NCBI RefSeq assembly: GCF_003096655.1
Contig: NZ_QEKQ01000001.1
Coordinates: 248,001 to 312,000, forward strand
DNA from: Tamilnaduibacter salinus
GTDB taxonomy: Bacteria > Pseudomonadota > Gammaproteobacteria > Pseudomonadales > Oleiphilaceae
Length of the DNA stretch: 64,000 bases
Direction: 5' to 3'
The notes beneath the pieces were generated by a model. The model saw only the letters and a list, made by a program, of their open reading frames with translations. It was not told the origin of the DNA and searched no databases. This document shows positions 49,964 through 59,320 of the stretch, in pieces (the first letter of the stretch is position 1; every line of letters begins with the position of its first letter). The position numbers and the translations under genes are program-made.

Positions 49964-50670
49964 TGGCTGATCATAAGGATTGCCTGCTTCAGGTCTCCTC
50001 GGCCGGCGTTGCCTATCCGTCAGGGGGCGTTTTTTCACGACACAAGCACTGGGCCCTCGAGGATGTCAGCTTTGATCTTCACGATGGTGAGGTCGTGGGG
50101 GTGATTGGACGCAATGGCGCTGGCAAGAGCACGCTGCTGAAGCTGCTGGCGGGTATTATCGGTCCTGATCGCGGCACCGTCTGGCATAAACCCGGTGTTC
50201 GCACCTCCCTGCTGGCGTTGCAGGTGGGTTTTTTGCCGGAACTCACGGGTGAGGAAAACGCCGTCCTCAGTTGTGTCCTGCTGGGTATGACCCGTAAAAC
50301 AGCGAAGGCTCGGCTGGATGCCATTGCCGAATTTGCGGAAATTGGCGAAGCGATGGGTGAGCCGCTCTCAACCTATTCCTCCGGCATGCGCGCGCGCCTG
50401 GGCTTTGGTGTGGCCTTGGCCGCCTCTCCGGATGTTCTGCTGATTGATGAGGTGCTTGGGGTGGGGGATGCGCCTTTCCGCAAAAAGTCCTCGGCTATGC
50501 TGCGTGAGCGAATTGCCTCAGGGCAGTCCGCCATAGTTGTCTCTCATAGCATGAATACCCTGAGGGATTTGTGCAGCAAGCTGGTGGTGATTGATAAAGG
50601 TCGCAGTGTTCTTTGTGGCCCCATCGACGAGGTTCTGCCCCAGTACGAGGCGATGGTGGCTAATGGCTGA
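49963..50670 (+). CDS. polysaccharide ABC exporter ATPase (Wzt/KpsT-like, short form)
   Basis: This 235-residue ATPase has Walker A GRNGAGKST (49-57), signature YSSGMRARLGF, Walker B VLLIDEVLGVGD and switch His in VVSHSMN. These are the hallmarks of the teichoic acid/O-antigen exporter subfamily. It ends right after the ATPase domain and lacks the C-terminal carbohydrate-binding domain of chain-capped O-antigen Wzt proteins. Start and stop overlap both neighbours. Confidence 0.9.
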   Translation: MADHKDCLLQVSSAGVAYPSGGVFSRHKHWALEDVSFDLHDGEVVGVIGRNGAGKSTLLKLLAGIIGPDRGTVWHKPGVRTSLLALQVGFLPELTGEENAVLSCVLLGMTRKTAKARLDAIAEFAEIGEAMGEPLSTYSSGMRARLGFGVALAASPDVLLIDEVLGVGDAPFRKKSSAMLRERIASGQSAIVVSHSMNTLRDLCSKLVVIDKGRSVLCGPIDEVLPQYEAMVANG

Positions 50671-51532
50671 TCTGGCGTGCAGGCGGCTGGCGGTATCGCT
50701 GGTTGTTCATCATTGGTGTGAAACCGAGCTTTACCCGGCAGTAGAAACCCTGGTTAAGAGCCTGCTGGCTGCAAGGGACCAGGGCGCGCTGGGTGAGGCG
50801 GCGTTGTTTGTTGTCTATAACGGTGAGGCGCCGCTGGACTTCGGCAGCCGCTCTCGGGAGCTGGCGGGCTTTTTTCCGTTTCGGGTTGAAGTTCTGCCGG
50901 CCCAGGCGAATCGTGGTTATGGCAAAGCAAACAATCTTCTGCTGGAGAGCATTGCTCTGCAGGCTTTTGATGCCGCGCTGGTGATGAATCCGGATGTGGA
51001 GGTGGCAGAACAGGCTTTGCCGCGCATGCTGTGGCGGCTCTCCGGTGACCCGTCCTGCGGGTTGGTAGTGCCCCGGTTGCTGAACCCGGAAAGCGGCCGG
51101 GATGTGTATGGCTGCAAGCGGTACCCCTCGGTGGCGGTGCTCGCGGTGCGCCAGTTCCGGCTGTTGCAGCGGGTACCTGTCTTGCTGCGCCTCAATGCCC
51201 GTTACGAATACCGGGACAGGCGCCCGGAGTGGGAGCATCGGGGTGTGGAATTGTGCAGTGGGTGTTTCATGCTGGCCCGGATGCGTTTCTGGCAGGACCT
51301 GGGCGGCTTCGATACCCGGTATTTCATGTATTTTGAAGATTTTGACCTGTCTGTGCGCGCCGCCGCCCGAGGCTGGGTGCAGGTATACGAGCCCGGCGCG
51401 GTTGTGCGCCATTCCGGGGGCGGCGCGGCACGCAAGCCATTGAAACACCGCCTGTGGTTTGTGCGCTCGGCGTTCCGCTTCTTTATGCGCCACGGCTGGC
51501 GGTTCTGGCGAGTGGGTAAGGCGCCGCGCTGA
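50663..51532 (+). CDS. family 2 glycosyltransferase (rhamnosyltransferase-like)
   Basis: This 289-residue transferase is similar to WbbL-type rhamnosyltransferases: a start SLVVHHWCETELYPAVETL, NRGYGKANNLLLE, VMNPDVEV as the DxD-equivalent, and SGCFMLARMRFWQDLGGFDTRYFMYFEDFDLSVRA. With rfbBDAC next door, dTDP-L-rhamnose is the likely donor. The start overlaps the ATPase stop by eight bases. Confidence 0.85.
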   Translation: MADLACRRLAVSLVVHHWCETELYPAVETLVKSLLAARDQGALGEAALFVVYNGEAPLDFGSRSRELAGFFPFRVEVLPAQANRGYGKANNLLLESIALQAFDAALVMNPDVEVAEQALPRMLWRLSGDPSCGLVVPRLLNPESGRDVYGCKRYPSVAVLAVRQFRLLQRVPVLLRLNARYEYRDRRPEWEHRGVELCSGCFMLARMRFWQDLGGFDTRYFMYFEDFDLSVRAAARGWVQVYEPGAVVRHSGGGAARKPLKHRLWFVRSAFRFFMRHGWRFWRVGKAPR

Positions 51533-51637
51533 CAGGTTACATTTTTGCAACCGCAGGCCCGGAGCGGTTCTGTGAAAAGGCTCGCCTTATCTGTGATAAT
51601 GCGCGGTTTTCAAACTGGCTCCCGAGGGCTATTGCGG

Positions 51638-52717
51638 ATGATTCTGGTAACAGGTGGTTGCGGATTTATTGGTTCTAACTTTATCCGCCTGTGGCTCGCC
51701 GAAAAAGACGAGCCCCTGGTAAATCTTGATGCGCTTACATACGCCGGCAACGCCGAAAATCTCGCCGATATTCAGGATAACCCCGCTTACCATTTTGAAA
51801 AGGTGGATCTGAGAGACAGCAAGGCGGTGCGCGCGGTGGTGGATTTTTACCGGCCCCGTGCGGTTTTGCATTTTGCGGCGGAAAGCCACGTAGATCGCTC
51901 CATCAAGGAACCGGAAGCCTTTCTGCAAACCAACGTGATGGGCACATTCAATCTTTTGGACAGTGCCCTGAATGCTTGGCGTGAGCAGGGCGAACCGGAG
52001 GAATTCCGGTTTCTGCATGTGTCCACCGATGAGGTGTACGGATCGCTGTCCATGACAGACCCGGCTTTCACCGAACAACATCCGTACCAGCCAAACAGCC
52101 CCTATTCGGCTTCGAAAGCCGCTTCGGACCACCTGGTTCGGGCCTGGCACCATACCTACGGGCTGCCGGTGCTTACGTCAAATTGCTCCAACAACTACGG
52201 CCCGTATCAGTTTCCGGAAAAGCTGATTCCGTTGATGATCGAACGCGCGTTGGCGGGCGAGACGCTGCCGGTGTATGGCGATGGCAGTAATGTGCGGGAC
52301 TGGCTGTACGTAGAGGACCACTGCAAGGCCCTGATGGTGGTGCTGGAGAAAGGTGTTCCGGGCGAAACCTATAACATTGGTGGCCGGGCGGAGCGCTCCA
52401 ATCTGGATGTGGTGGAGAGCCTGACGAACATGCTCCAGATTCTTAAGCCCAGGCAGGGTGGCTATCGCGAGCTGATCGAATGTGTGCCGGATCGGCCTGG
52501 CCATGACCGCCGTTATGCCATCGATACCCGGTTTATTTCCGAGCAGCTGGGCTGGTATCCGGACGTCGGTTTCGGCGATGGTCTGCTTAAAACCGTTGAA
52601 TGGTACCTGGCCAACCGGCAATGGGTGGACAATGTGAAATCCGGCGAGTACATGAAGTGGGTGGATGGCCACTACGCGGCCGGCAGTTCGGTCAGTGATC
52701 CATCTGAAAATCCATAA
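51638..52717 (+). CDS. rfbB: dTDP-glucose 4,6-dehydratase
   Basis: This 359-residue enzyme performs step two of dTDP-L-rhamnose synthesis. It has NAD loop TGGCGFIGSN (5-14), catalytic segment STDEVYGSL, YSASKAASDHLVRA with the Tyr-Lys pair, and the NCSNNYGPYQFPEKLIPL block typical of RfbB. The ATG at 51638 gives the standard MILVTGG start. It is the first of four rhamnose genes in the order B-D-A-C. Confidence 0.97.
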   Translation: MILVTGGCGFIGSNFIRLWLAEKDEPLVNLDALTYAGNAENLADIQDNPAYHFEKVDLRDSKAVRAVVDFYRPRAVLHFAAESHVDRSIKEPEAFLQTNVMGTFNLLDSALNAWREQGEPEEFRFLHVSTDEVYGSLSMTDPAFTEQHPYQPNSPYSASKAASDHLVRAWHHTYGLPVLTSNCSNNYGPYQFPEKLIPLMIERALAGETLPVYGDGSNVRDWLYVEDHCKALMVVLEKGVPGETYNIGGRAERSNLDVVESLTNMLQILKPRQGGYRELIECVPDRPGHDRRYAIDTRFISEQLGWYPDVGFGDGLLKTVEWYLANRQWVDNVKSGEYMKWVDGHYAAGSSVSDPSENP

Positions 52718-52733
52718 GGAAGGCGGACAGATA

Positions 52734-53621
52734 ATGCGTATTCTGGTAACAGGAAGTGACGGACAGATCGGCCATGAACTCCTGAAAACTCTGGCGCCAC
52801 TGGGTGAGGTTGTTGGCATAACGCGCGCCGATGGAGATCTGGCGTCCCCGGAGGTTGTGGACTCCCTGCTGGAGCGCTTTCGCCCGGGTGTTGTGGTTAA
52901 CCCGGCTGCCTACACCGCAGTGGATCAGGCCGAAGGCGAAGAGACTGTCGCCCGGGGGCTGAATGCCGGGTTGCCGGAAAAACTCGCCCGGTGGGCTGAG
53001 GCCAACGGAGCGCTGCTGGTGCATTATTCTACGGATTATGTCTACGCCGGTAATGGCGAAGCGCCCATGCCAGAGAGCGAGCCAACGGCGCCGTTGTCGG
53101 TTTACGGTAAAACCAAACTGGCGGGTGATGAGGCGATTTTGGCCCATTCACCCTCCGCGGTTATTCTGCGCACGTCCTGGGTTTACGGGGCTCGCGGGCG
53201 CAACTTCATGCTGACCATGTTGAAGCTGGCCGCTGAGCGGAATGAGCTCAAGGTGGTGGCCGATCAGTGGGGCGCGCCAACGCCAGCCTGGCTGATTGCC
53301 CAGGTTACCGCATTGGTTATCCGGGCCCGGCTCTTGGGCAATGACGCGATACGCGGCGTGTATCATCTTACCTGTCGGAAAGCGACGAGCTGGTGTGGTC
53401 TTGCCCGTGAAATCATCCGCTTGGCCGGTGAGCGGGGGGCACCATTGAAGATGGGCGAGCAACGGGTATTCCCGATTCCAACCAGTGAATACCCGGCGCC
53501 GGCGCCCCGGCCGAAAAACTCCCGGCTTGATGTCAGCAGGATTGAGCAGGCGCTGGCAATTCAGTTGCCAGACTGGAAAGCCGCACTGGGCGTGACGCTG
53601 GGCGATTGGCACAAGGACTGA
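52734..53621 (+). CDS. rfbD: dTDP-4-dehydrorhamnose reductase
   Basis: This 295-residue enzyme performs the last step of dTDP-L-rhamnose synthesis. The Rossmann loop [11 protein letters not shown], the [13 protein letters not shown] block, the STDYVYAG block, [12 protein letters not shown] with Tyr-Lys, and [18 protein letters not shown] are all RfbD signatures. It follows rfbB by 16 bases with AAGGA nearby. Confidence 0.97.
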   Translation: MRILVTGSDGQIGHELLKTLAPLGEVVGITRADGDLASPEVVDSLLERFRPGVVVNPAAYTAVDQAEGEETVARGLNAGLPEKLARWAEANGALLVHYSTDYVYAGNGEAPMPESEPTAPLSVYGKTKLAGDEAILAHSPSAVILRTSWVYGARGRNFMLTMLKLAAERNELKVVADQWGAPTPAWLIAQVTALVIRARLLGNDAIRGVYHLTCRKATSWCGLAREIIRLAGERGAPLKMGEQRVFPIPTSEYPAPAPRPKNSRLDVSRIEQALAIQLPDWKAALGVTLGDWHKD

Positions 53622-53626
53622 CCACG

Positions 53627-54523
53627 ATGAAAAGCACAAAGCGCAAAGGGATTATCCTCGCCGGAGGTTCCGGTACCCGGTTACACCCCTGCACCCTGGC
53701 TACTTCTAAGCAGTTGTTGCCGGTGTATGACAAGCCTATGGTCTATTACCCGTTGTCCACACTGATGCAGTCGGGTATCCGGGATATTCTGCTGATCTCC
53801 ACGCCCCAGGATCTGCCGCGTTTTGAGCAACTGCTGGGTGACGGGAGCCAGTGGGGCATTTCCCTGCAGTACGCGGTGCAGAACGAACCAAATGGACTGG
53901 CCGAAGCATTCCTGATTGGGGAGTCTTTCGTCGACGGCGGCCCTAGTGCTTTGGTGCTGGGGGACAATCTGTTCCACGGCAGTAATTTCCGGGAACTGCT
54001 GCACCGGGCAGATGGCCAGGCTTCGGGTGCGACTGTGTTCGCCTATCCGGTTCACGATCCGGAGCGGTATGGCGTGGTTGCGTTCAACAAAGACCGCAAG
54101 GTGGTCAGCATTGAGGAGAAGCCGGAATCTCCCAAATCCCGCTATGCCGTTACCGGGCTCTATTTTTATGACGAGCAGGTGGTAGATATTGCCAAAGAGG
54201 TGAAACCCTCCCACCGGGAAGAGCTGGAAATCACCGATATCAATGCCCATTACCTGGAGCACGACCAGCTACACGTGGAGTTGATGGGGCGCGGGTATGC
54301 CTGGCTGGACACCGGCACCCACGATTCCCTGCTGGAAGCCTCCCATTTCATCGCTACGCTGGAGCACCGTCAGGGCCTGAAAGTAGCCTGCCCTGAGGAG
54401 ATTTCCTGGCGCAATGGCTGGATAAACGACGAAACCCTGGAAAAGATGGGGCAGCAGTTCAGCAAAACCGGCTACGGCAGGTACCTGCTGGATTTGTTGC
54501 GTTTCGGGGACATGGAGAGTTGA
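53627..54523 (+). CDS. rfbA: glucose-1-phosphate thymidylyltransferase
   Basis: This 298-residue enzyme makes dTDP-glucose, the first step of the pathway. The nucleotide loop [20 protein letters not shown] (13-32), the LGDNLFHG metal site, VEEKP-type segment [11 protein letters not shown] and [14 protein letters not shown] are canonical. The ATG at 53627 lies five bases after the rfbD stop. Confidence 0.97.
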   Translation: MKSTKRKGIILAGGSGTRLHPCTLATSKQLLPVYDKPMVYYPLSTLMQSGIRDILLISTPQDLPRFEQLLGDGSQWGISLQYAVQNEPNGLAEAFLIGESFVDGGPSALVLGDNLFHGSNFRELLHRADGQASGATVFAYPVHDPERYGVVAFNKDRKVVSIEEKPESPKSRYAVTGLYFYDEQVVDIAKEVKPSHREELEITDINAHYLEHDQLHVELMGRGYAWLDTGTHDSLLEASHFIATLEHRQGLKVACPEEISWRNGWINDETLEKMGQQFSKTGYGRYLLDLLRFGDMES

Positions 54524-54524
54524 T

Positions 54525-55085
54525 ATGAATGTTGAAAAGACGCCGCTCGAAGGCGTTCTGATTCTTGAGCCCCGGGTTTTTGGTGACGACCGGGGCTGGT
54601 TTTACGAGAGCTTCAACGTCGCCCGCTTCAACGAGATTGTGGGCAAAGAAGTCAGTTTTGTGCAGGACAACCATTCCTGCTCCGGTCGGGGTGTGTTGAG
54701 AGGTATTCACTTCCAGACTGCAGGTGCTGCACAGGGAAAACTGGTTCGTGCCACCGCCGGCGAGATTTTTGATATCGCGGTTGACCTGCGTAAAAGCTCG
54801 CAGACGTTTGGTCATTGGACCGGAGCGCTGCTCAGCGCTGAAAACAAACGCCAGCTTTGGGTACCAGCTGGTTTTGGCCACGCCTTTTTGGTCACCAGTG
54901 AGATGGCCGAAGTTCAATACAAGGTCGATGATTACTGGTCGCCGGACCATGAGCGTAGCTTGCGCTGGGACGACCCTTCCGTTGGCATAGCCTGGCCGGA
55001 CGTGGGCGAGATACAGCTCTCTGACAAAGACCGAGTTGCGCCTGATCTCAACCTTCTGAATGCGCAGGGTGATGTGTTTGAGTGA
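54525..55085 (+). CDS. rfbC: dTDP-4-dehydrorhamnose 3,5-epimerase
   Basis: This 186-residue cupin epimerase has the blocks FGDDRGWFYESF, QDNHSCSGRGVLRGIHFQ with the catalytic His, VDLRKSSQTFG and WVPAGFGHAFLV. It starts two bases after the rfbA stop and completes the rhamnose cassette. Its 3' end is close to or overlapping the start of the giant glycosyltransferase. Confidence 0.96.
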   Translation: MNVEKTPLEGVLILEPRVFGDDRGWFYESFNVARFNEIVGKEVSFVQDNHSCSGRGVLRGIHFQTAGAAQGKLVRATAGEIFDIAVDLRKSSQTFGHWTGALLSAENKRQLWVPAGFGHAFLVTSEMAEVQYKVDDYWSPDHERSLRWDDPSVGIAWPDVGEIQLSDKDRVAPDLNLLNAQGDVFE

Positions 55086-55110
55086 TTTTAGTCTCGATTC
55101 CGGAAACCGC

Positions 55111-58100
55111 ATGGGTGTCGTGCTGGTTGTAGGTATGCATCGTTCAGGGACGAGCGCGATTTGCAGGCTTCTTGATAATGCTGGTGTTGATTTTGGCACG
55201 AATCTGATCCCTCCCGGGGACGATAACCCTCTAGGGTTCTGGGAGGATCGCGACTTTATTGGCATGAACGAGGAGTTGCTTGGAAGCGTTGATGCCTGGC
55301 AAAGAGTAGTGCTGCCGACACTTGGGAGTAGCGAGCAATGGCAGCGCAAGGCCAAGACATTTCTCGCAAGATGGCTGGACAACCGCTCCTCCGGTGCGGC
55401 TGCGGTTGGGCTCAAAGACCCGAGGGTTTCCAGAACCCTGGAGCAGTGGTTGCCTTTCTTGAAGAGGCCTCAGGTTTTGTTCGTTGTTCGTAATCCACTG
55501 TCGGTGGCGCACTCTTTAAATCGGCGCGACGGCATGTCTGTAGAGTATGGGCTTGCACTCTGGTTCGTTTATAACTTTGAAGCTTTTAAAGCTCTTCAGG
55601 ACCACTGCGTTGCGTTTCAAGTGGTCAACTATGACCTTTTGATGGGAGGCGACACTGACCAGAAAGAGCAGATCCAGAATTTTCTAGGCCTAACTGATCT
55701 GAACATGTCTCTGTTAGAGCGTAAACTTCAACATCAGAGATTTGATACGTCTGATGTACACGAGGACAATTTTATTGAAGAACTGTCAGCGCGCTTTTGG
55801 GAGGTGCTTACCAGTGATTCCCCTGATTACGGTTCTTTTGAAACTGCTTACAAAAGTGTAATGGCCTTTTACAAGCCGTTCAGCGATTTGGCTGATCGGC
55901 TTAACGAAGCCCAAGAATATTCTTCCCACGTCGAAGCAGATAACCAGTTGCTTCGCGAACAAGTTAGAAAATTCGAGCTTGAAGCTGATGAATCGAAGCG
56001 CTATGCGACTCACTTGGAGGCAGACATAGAAAGTTTGCATGCGAGCATTGATCATCTTGAAGGTGATTTGGATGGTTTGCGTCAGACAATAGCCTCCGAA
56101 CAACGTCAGAATCGGTCGATGGGAAAAACGATCAACGACTTGCAGAACAATCTGTTGCGTCAAGAGGAATTGCTTGAACAGAAAGAATCCGAAATGGCGG
56201 ACACCGTTGCAAAATACCAGTCTTTGCAAACGGATTATCAGCAGTTGGAGCAAGTGCGTTGGCAGGTAGACGTTCTTTTACAGCAGTTGTATAGCTCCAA
56301 ATCCTGGCGGTGGACAGCCCCCCTGCGGTATTTTCGAAAAGTTCTTAGCGTTGGCATCAGGAAAACGGTTTTACCGGTAAGATGGATGGCGTCGTATTTT
56401 TTGCGAAGACTGTCGTCTGTCAAAGCTCGAGCATTGGTTTCTTCCAGGCAAAATGCCACCGCTTTGCAGCACCTTGTGGATAATCGGTCTCTTGAGAAAT
56501 TCTGGAATCCATTCCCCGACGCTATGCCGCCGGAACTGCCGAAGATAGGATTGTCGGTTGTTTTATATAACAACGGGCGGTGGCTTCAAACCTTTATGGA
56601 GAGTCTCCTCTCTCAAGATTATCCGCTTGACAAGATACACTTGTTCTTCGTTGATAATTCCTCAACTGACGACACACACTCAAAGCTTAAAGACCTGCTT
56701 GCGAGCAACGCACAACGATTCGCCAGTTTGCAAGTGGCGCGTAGACCAAACGCTGGCTTTGGTAGCGGGCACGATTATGCAATTCGAAAGCTTAACGTTG
56801 ACTATGTGCTCGTCAGCAATGTTGACCTCGAGTTTCAGAGGGAGGCTATTGTCAATGCCGTTTCTGCTGCTCTCTCAGACAAAGATGTAGCCAGTTGGGA
56901 GTTGCGGCAATCTCCTTACGAGCATCCCAAATACGTGGATCCAGTAACGCTGCAAGTAAATTGGAGTTCTCACGCCTGTATTCTTATTGAACGCAAGGTT
57001 TATCTGGAAGTTGGCGGGTATGAGCCGCGTATTTTTATGTATGGCGAGGACGTAGAACTTTCCTATCGCTTTCGTCGCGCTGGTTACCAATTAAAGTATT
57101 TGCCTCGCGCGGTTGTCTTCCACCATACATATGAGTCTGAAGGCGAAATTAAGCCCCTGCAGTTTTCCGGAAGCACTGCGGCGAATCTTCTGATCCGATG
57201 TCGGTATGGCAATATTAGCGATGTCCTTGTAGGATACTTTTTAATCTTTGCGTTGGCATTTCGTGGTGCGGGTTTCAATGATAGCCGCAGATTACTATGG
57301 CGTTCTTTGCCCGGTACGTTAGCGAAGAGCATGTTCTTTTTAGCTACTAGAGAAAAGAGTAAGGCAGCCTTCCCTTTTCGTGGGTTCGATTATGACCTTT
57401 GCAGAGAAGGGGCTTTTTGGGAAAGCGATCGAGCAATAATTGACCAGCTGGAAGACCTGCCGTTAGTAACGGTTATCACTAGAACCGTTGAAGGTCGGGA
57501 AGCGTTACTGAATCAGGCAATTTTTTCAGTGATGAACCAGACATATCCATCTATTCAGCACATTATTACTGAAGATGGTGGCGACAGCACGAAGGCATTG
57601 TGTGAGCAAGTGGGAGGAGTTAGTCCAGAGCGATACGAGATCCGGCATCTTAGATGCCCCAAAAAAGGCAGAGCTCATGCGGCGAATCGTGCACTGGACG
57701 AGGCGGCTGGACAGTACGTTGTAATACTCGATGACGACGACCTATTGCTACCAGATCATATCGAAGCATTGGTAACAGAAATACTGCGCAACGACAGTGA
57801 TGCTGCCTATTCGCTCGCCTGGGATACCCCTGTGAAGTACTTTGATAAATCGCGGGGCTATTACACTGAACATGCTCACATAACGCTGCCTCTTTTTTAT
57901 CAAGAATTTGACCGGGAGGTACTTTTTCATCATAACTTCTTGCCCATTCAGAGTGTGCTTTTCAAGCGAAGCCTTGCTGGTCAAACCATTCGTTTTGATG
58001 AGGATCTTGACTATCTGGAAGATTGGGTATTCTGGAAGCGGCTAACTAAGGGTGCTGATTTCCGATTTGTAAAGAAGACAACCTCTATTTACAAAACTCC

Positions 58101-58182
58101 GCTTTCTGTTAATGAAAATTTCGCTCGCAGGCGTTTGTTAGATGAAGCATACAAAATAGCAAGCGAAAGGCCCATTAGTTAA
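55111..58182 (+). CDS. fused sulfotransferase / coiled coil / double family 2 glycosyltransferase
   Basis: This 1023-residue protein has several modules. Residues 1-230 are a sulfotransferase: the PAPS loop VGMHRSGTSAICRLL and FVVRNPLSVAHSLNRRD. Residues 255-390 are a long charged coiled coil ending in SSKSWRWTAPLR, a linker common in large polysaccharide transferases. About 475-720 is a GT2 domain (LSVVLYNNGRWLQTFMESL, RRPNAGFGSGHDYA, then GEDVELSYRFRRAG). About 783-1000 is a second GT2 (VTVITRTVEGREALLNQAI, with VILDDDDLLLPDH near 870). It may sulfate and extend the same glycan. I prefer the ATG at 55111; starts at 55060-55078 overlap rfbC. The gene is less GC-rich than the rfb genes. Confidence 0.82.
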   Translation: MGVVLVVGMHRSGTSAICRLLDNAGVDFGTNLIPPGDDNPLGFWEDRDFIGMNEELLGSVDAWQRVVLPTLGSSEQWQRKAKTFLARWLDNRSSGAAAVGLKDPRVSRTLEQWLPFLKRPQVLFVVRNPLSVAHSLNRRDGMSVEYGLALWFVYNFEAFKALQDHCVAFQVVNYDLLMGGDTDQKEQIQNFLGLTDLNMSLLERKLQHQRFDTSDVHEDNFIEELSARFWEVLTSDSPDYGSFETAYKSVMAFYKPFSDLADRLNEAQEYSSHVEADNQLLREQVRKFELEADESKRYATHLEADIESLHASIDHLEGDLDGLRQTIASEQRQNRSMGKTINDLQNNLLRQEELLEQKESEMADTVAKYQSLQTDYQQLEQVRWQVDVLLQQLYSSKSWRWTAPLRYFRKVLSVGIRKTVLPVRWMASYFLRRLSSVKARALVSSRQNATALQHLVDNRSLEKFWNPFPDAMPPELPKIGLSVVLYNNGRWLQTFMESLLSQDYPLDKIHLFFVDNSSTDDTHSKLKDLLASNAQRFASLQVARRPNAGFGSGHDYAIRKLNVDYVLVSNVDLEFQREAIVNAVSAALSDKDVASWELRQSPYEHPKYVDPVTLQVNWSSHACILIERKVYLEVGGYEPRIFMYGEDVELSYRFRRAGYQLKYLPRAVVFHHTYESEGEIKPLQFSGSTAANLLIRCRYGNISDVLVGYFLIFALAFRGAGFNDSRRLLWRSLPGTLAKSMFFLATREKSKAAFPFRGFDYDLCREGAFWESDRAIIDQLEDLPLVTVITRTVEGREALLNQAIFSVMNQTYPSIQHIITEDGGDSTKALCEQVGGVSPERYEIRHLRCPKKGRAHAANRALDEAAGQYVVILDDDDLLLPDHIEALVTEILRNDSDAAYSLAWDTPVKYFDKSRGYYTEHAHITLPLFYQEFDREVLFHHNFLPIQSVLFKRSLAGQTIRFDEDLDYLEDWVFWKRLTKGADFRFVKKTTSIYKTPLSVNENFARRRLLDEAYKIASERPIS

Positions 58183-58267
58183 GGGGCTTATCGTTATTCG
58201 GTTAAGCTTTATTTCTTGCGTTTGATTATGAATTAGATATTCTATTTTTTTGAGGGTAGAGGATATT

Positions 58268-58981
58268 TTGAAAATTTATAATAAATCTACTAGGTACGCT
58301 TTTTTGCATATAGGAAAAACGGCAGGTACAGCAGTCAGGCAGTCTATTGCATCGCAGTTTACTCCTGATGCAGTGTGCCCATATTACTTCCACAGGCAAA
58401 TAGAGTCCATGCCTGATGAAGAACTCGAGAAATATGGATTTATATCTGCACACATTGGTTATGATCTTGCGAAGTCGCTATCGGACAACGTCTTTACTGT
58501 TCTGAGAAATCCCTTTGATCGTGTAGTGTCTCTTTACTACTATTGGCGATCCGTCGAGGGAGATAGAGGTGGGCCGGTGATAGCCAAAGAAAGTCGAAAT
58601 TTTGAAGAGTTTTTGGAGGTCAAGAAAGCACCCGTAATTGTAGATATATTTAATGCACAAACATGGCAATTGGCGCACGGCCACGAGGGCTATACTCGAA
58701 AAAAACTCCGTGGTGCCTATACAGAGGATCAGTTACTTCAAAAGGCAAAAGAGAACCTCGAGCAGCTTTCAGTCGTTGGCGTTCAAGATAACTTGGGGCT
58801 ATTTCTTCAGAGAATCAATCAAAAATTCGGCTGGAATGTTAATGAAATCCTAGAATCTAATCGTAATAAAGAGCGGCCAAAGATCGATGATGTTCCTGTT
58901 AGGACAAAAAGAAAGATTTATGATCTTGTATATTTGGATCTAGAGCTTTATTTTTTCGCACAAAAGCTGGCTGATTATTGA
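58268..58981 (+). CDS. sulfotransferase family 2-like protein
   Basis: This protein of about 237 residues has the start YAFLHIGKTAGTAVRQSI, in which GKTAGT is the PAPS-binding loop of the heparan/chondroitin 2-O-type sulfotransferase family. The 3'-phosphate segment is TVLRNPFDRVVSLYYYW. A TTG at 58268 has AGAGGA just upstream; another TTG at 58250 is possible. The gene is AT-rich compared with the rfb genes and closes the polysaccharide locus. Confidence 0.8.
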   Translation: MKIYNKSTRYAFLHIGKTAGTAVRQSIASQFTPDAVCPYYFHRQIESMPDEELEKYGFISAHIGYDLAKSLSDNVFTVLRNPFDRVVSLYYYWRSVEGDRGGPVIAKESRNFEEFLEVKKAPVIVDIFNAQTWQLAHGHEGYTRKKLRGAYTEDQLLQKAKENLEQLSVVGVQDNLGLFLQRINQKFGWNVNEILESNRNKERPKIDDVPVRTKRKIYDLVYLDLELYFFAQKLADY

Positions 58982-59086
58982 CCGTTCGGTGATCCCATCT
59001 TAAGTCCGCATAATGATGGCACGCAAAATGTTTATGCCCCTGGAGTTGGTTGAAGGGCGGTCTCCAACTCCAAGTGCAACACTCGG

Positions 59087-59320
59087 TTAATGAACCCCTG
59101 TGGGGGCATCCTGACTGCGGTTAAGCAGATCCATTAATACCTCCAGAGGCGTCTGGAAGTCCAGTCGCTTTCGCGGGCGTGAGTTGAGCTGGAAGGCGAT
59201 CGCATCCAGCTCCTCTTGGCTCAGCATGGACAGGTCGGTTCCCTTGGGCATGTATTGGCGCAGTAGGCCGTTGGTATTTTCGTTCACGGCGCGTTGCCAG
59301 GGACTGTGCGGGTCCGCTAA
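59087..59320 (-). pseudogene. IS30-family transposase, C-terminal fragment
   Basis: The minus frame reads ADPHSPWQRAVNENTNGLLR, then YMPKGTDLSMLSQEELDAIA, then LNSRPRKRLDFQTPLEVLM. This is the C-terminal third of IS30 transposases, including the catalytic Glu region. The upstream two thirds are not present on the far side of the IS5-type element that cuts it, so a deletion went with or preceded the insertion. Confidence 0.88.
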
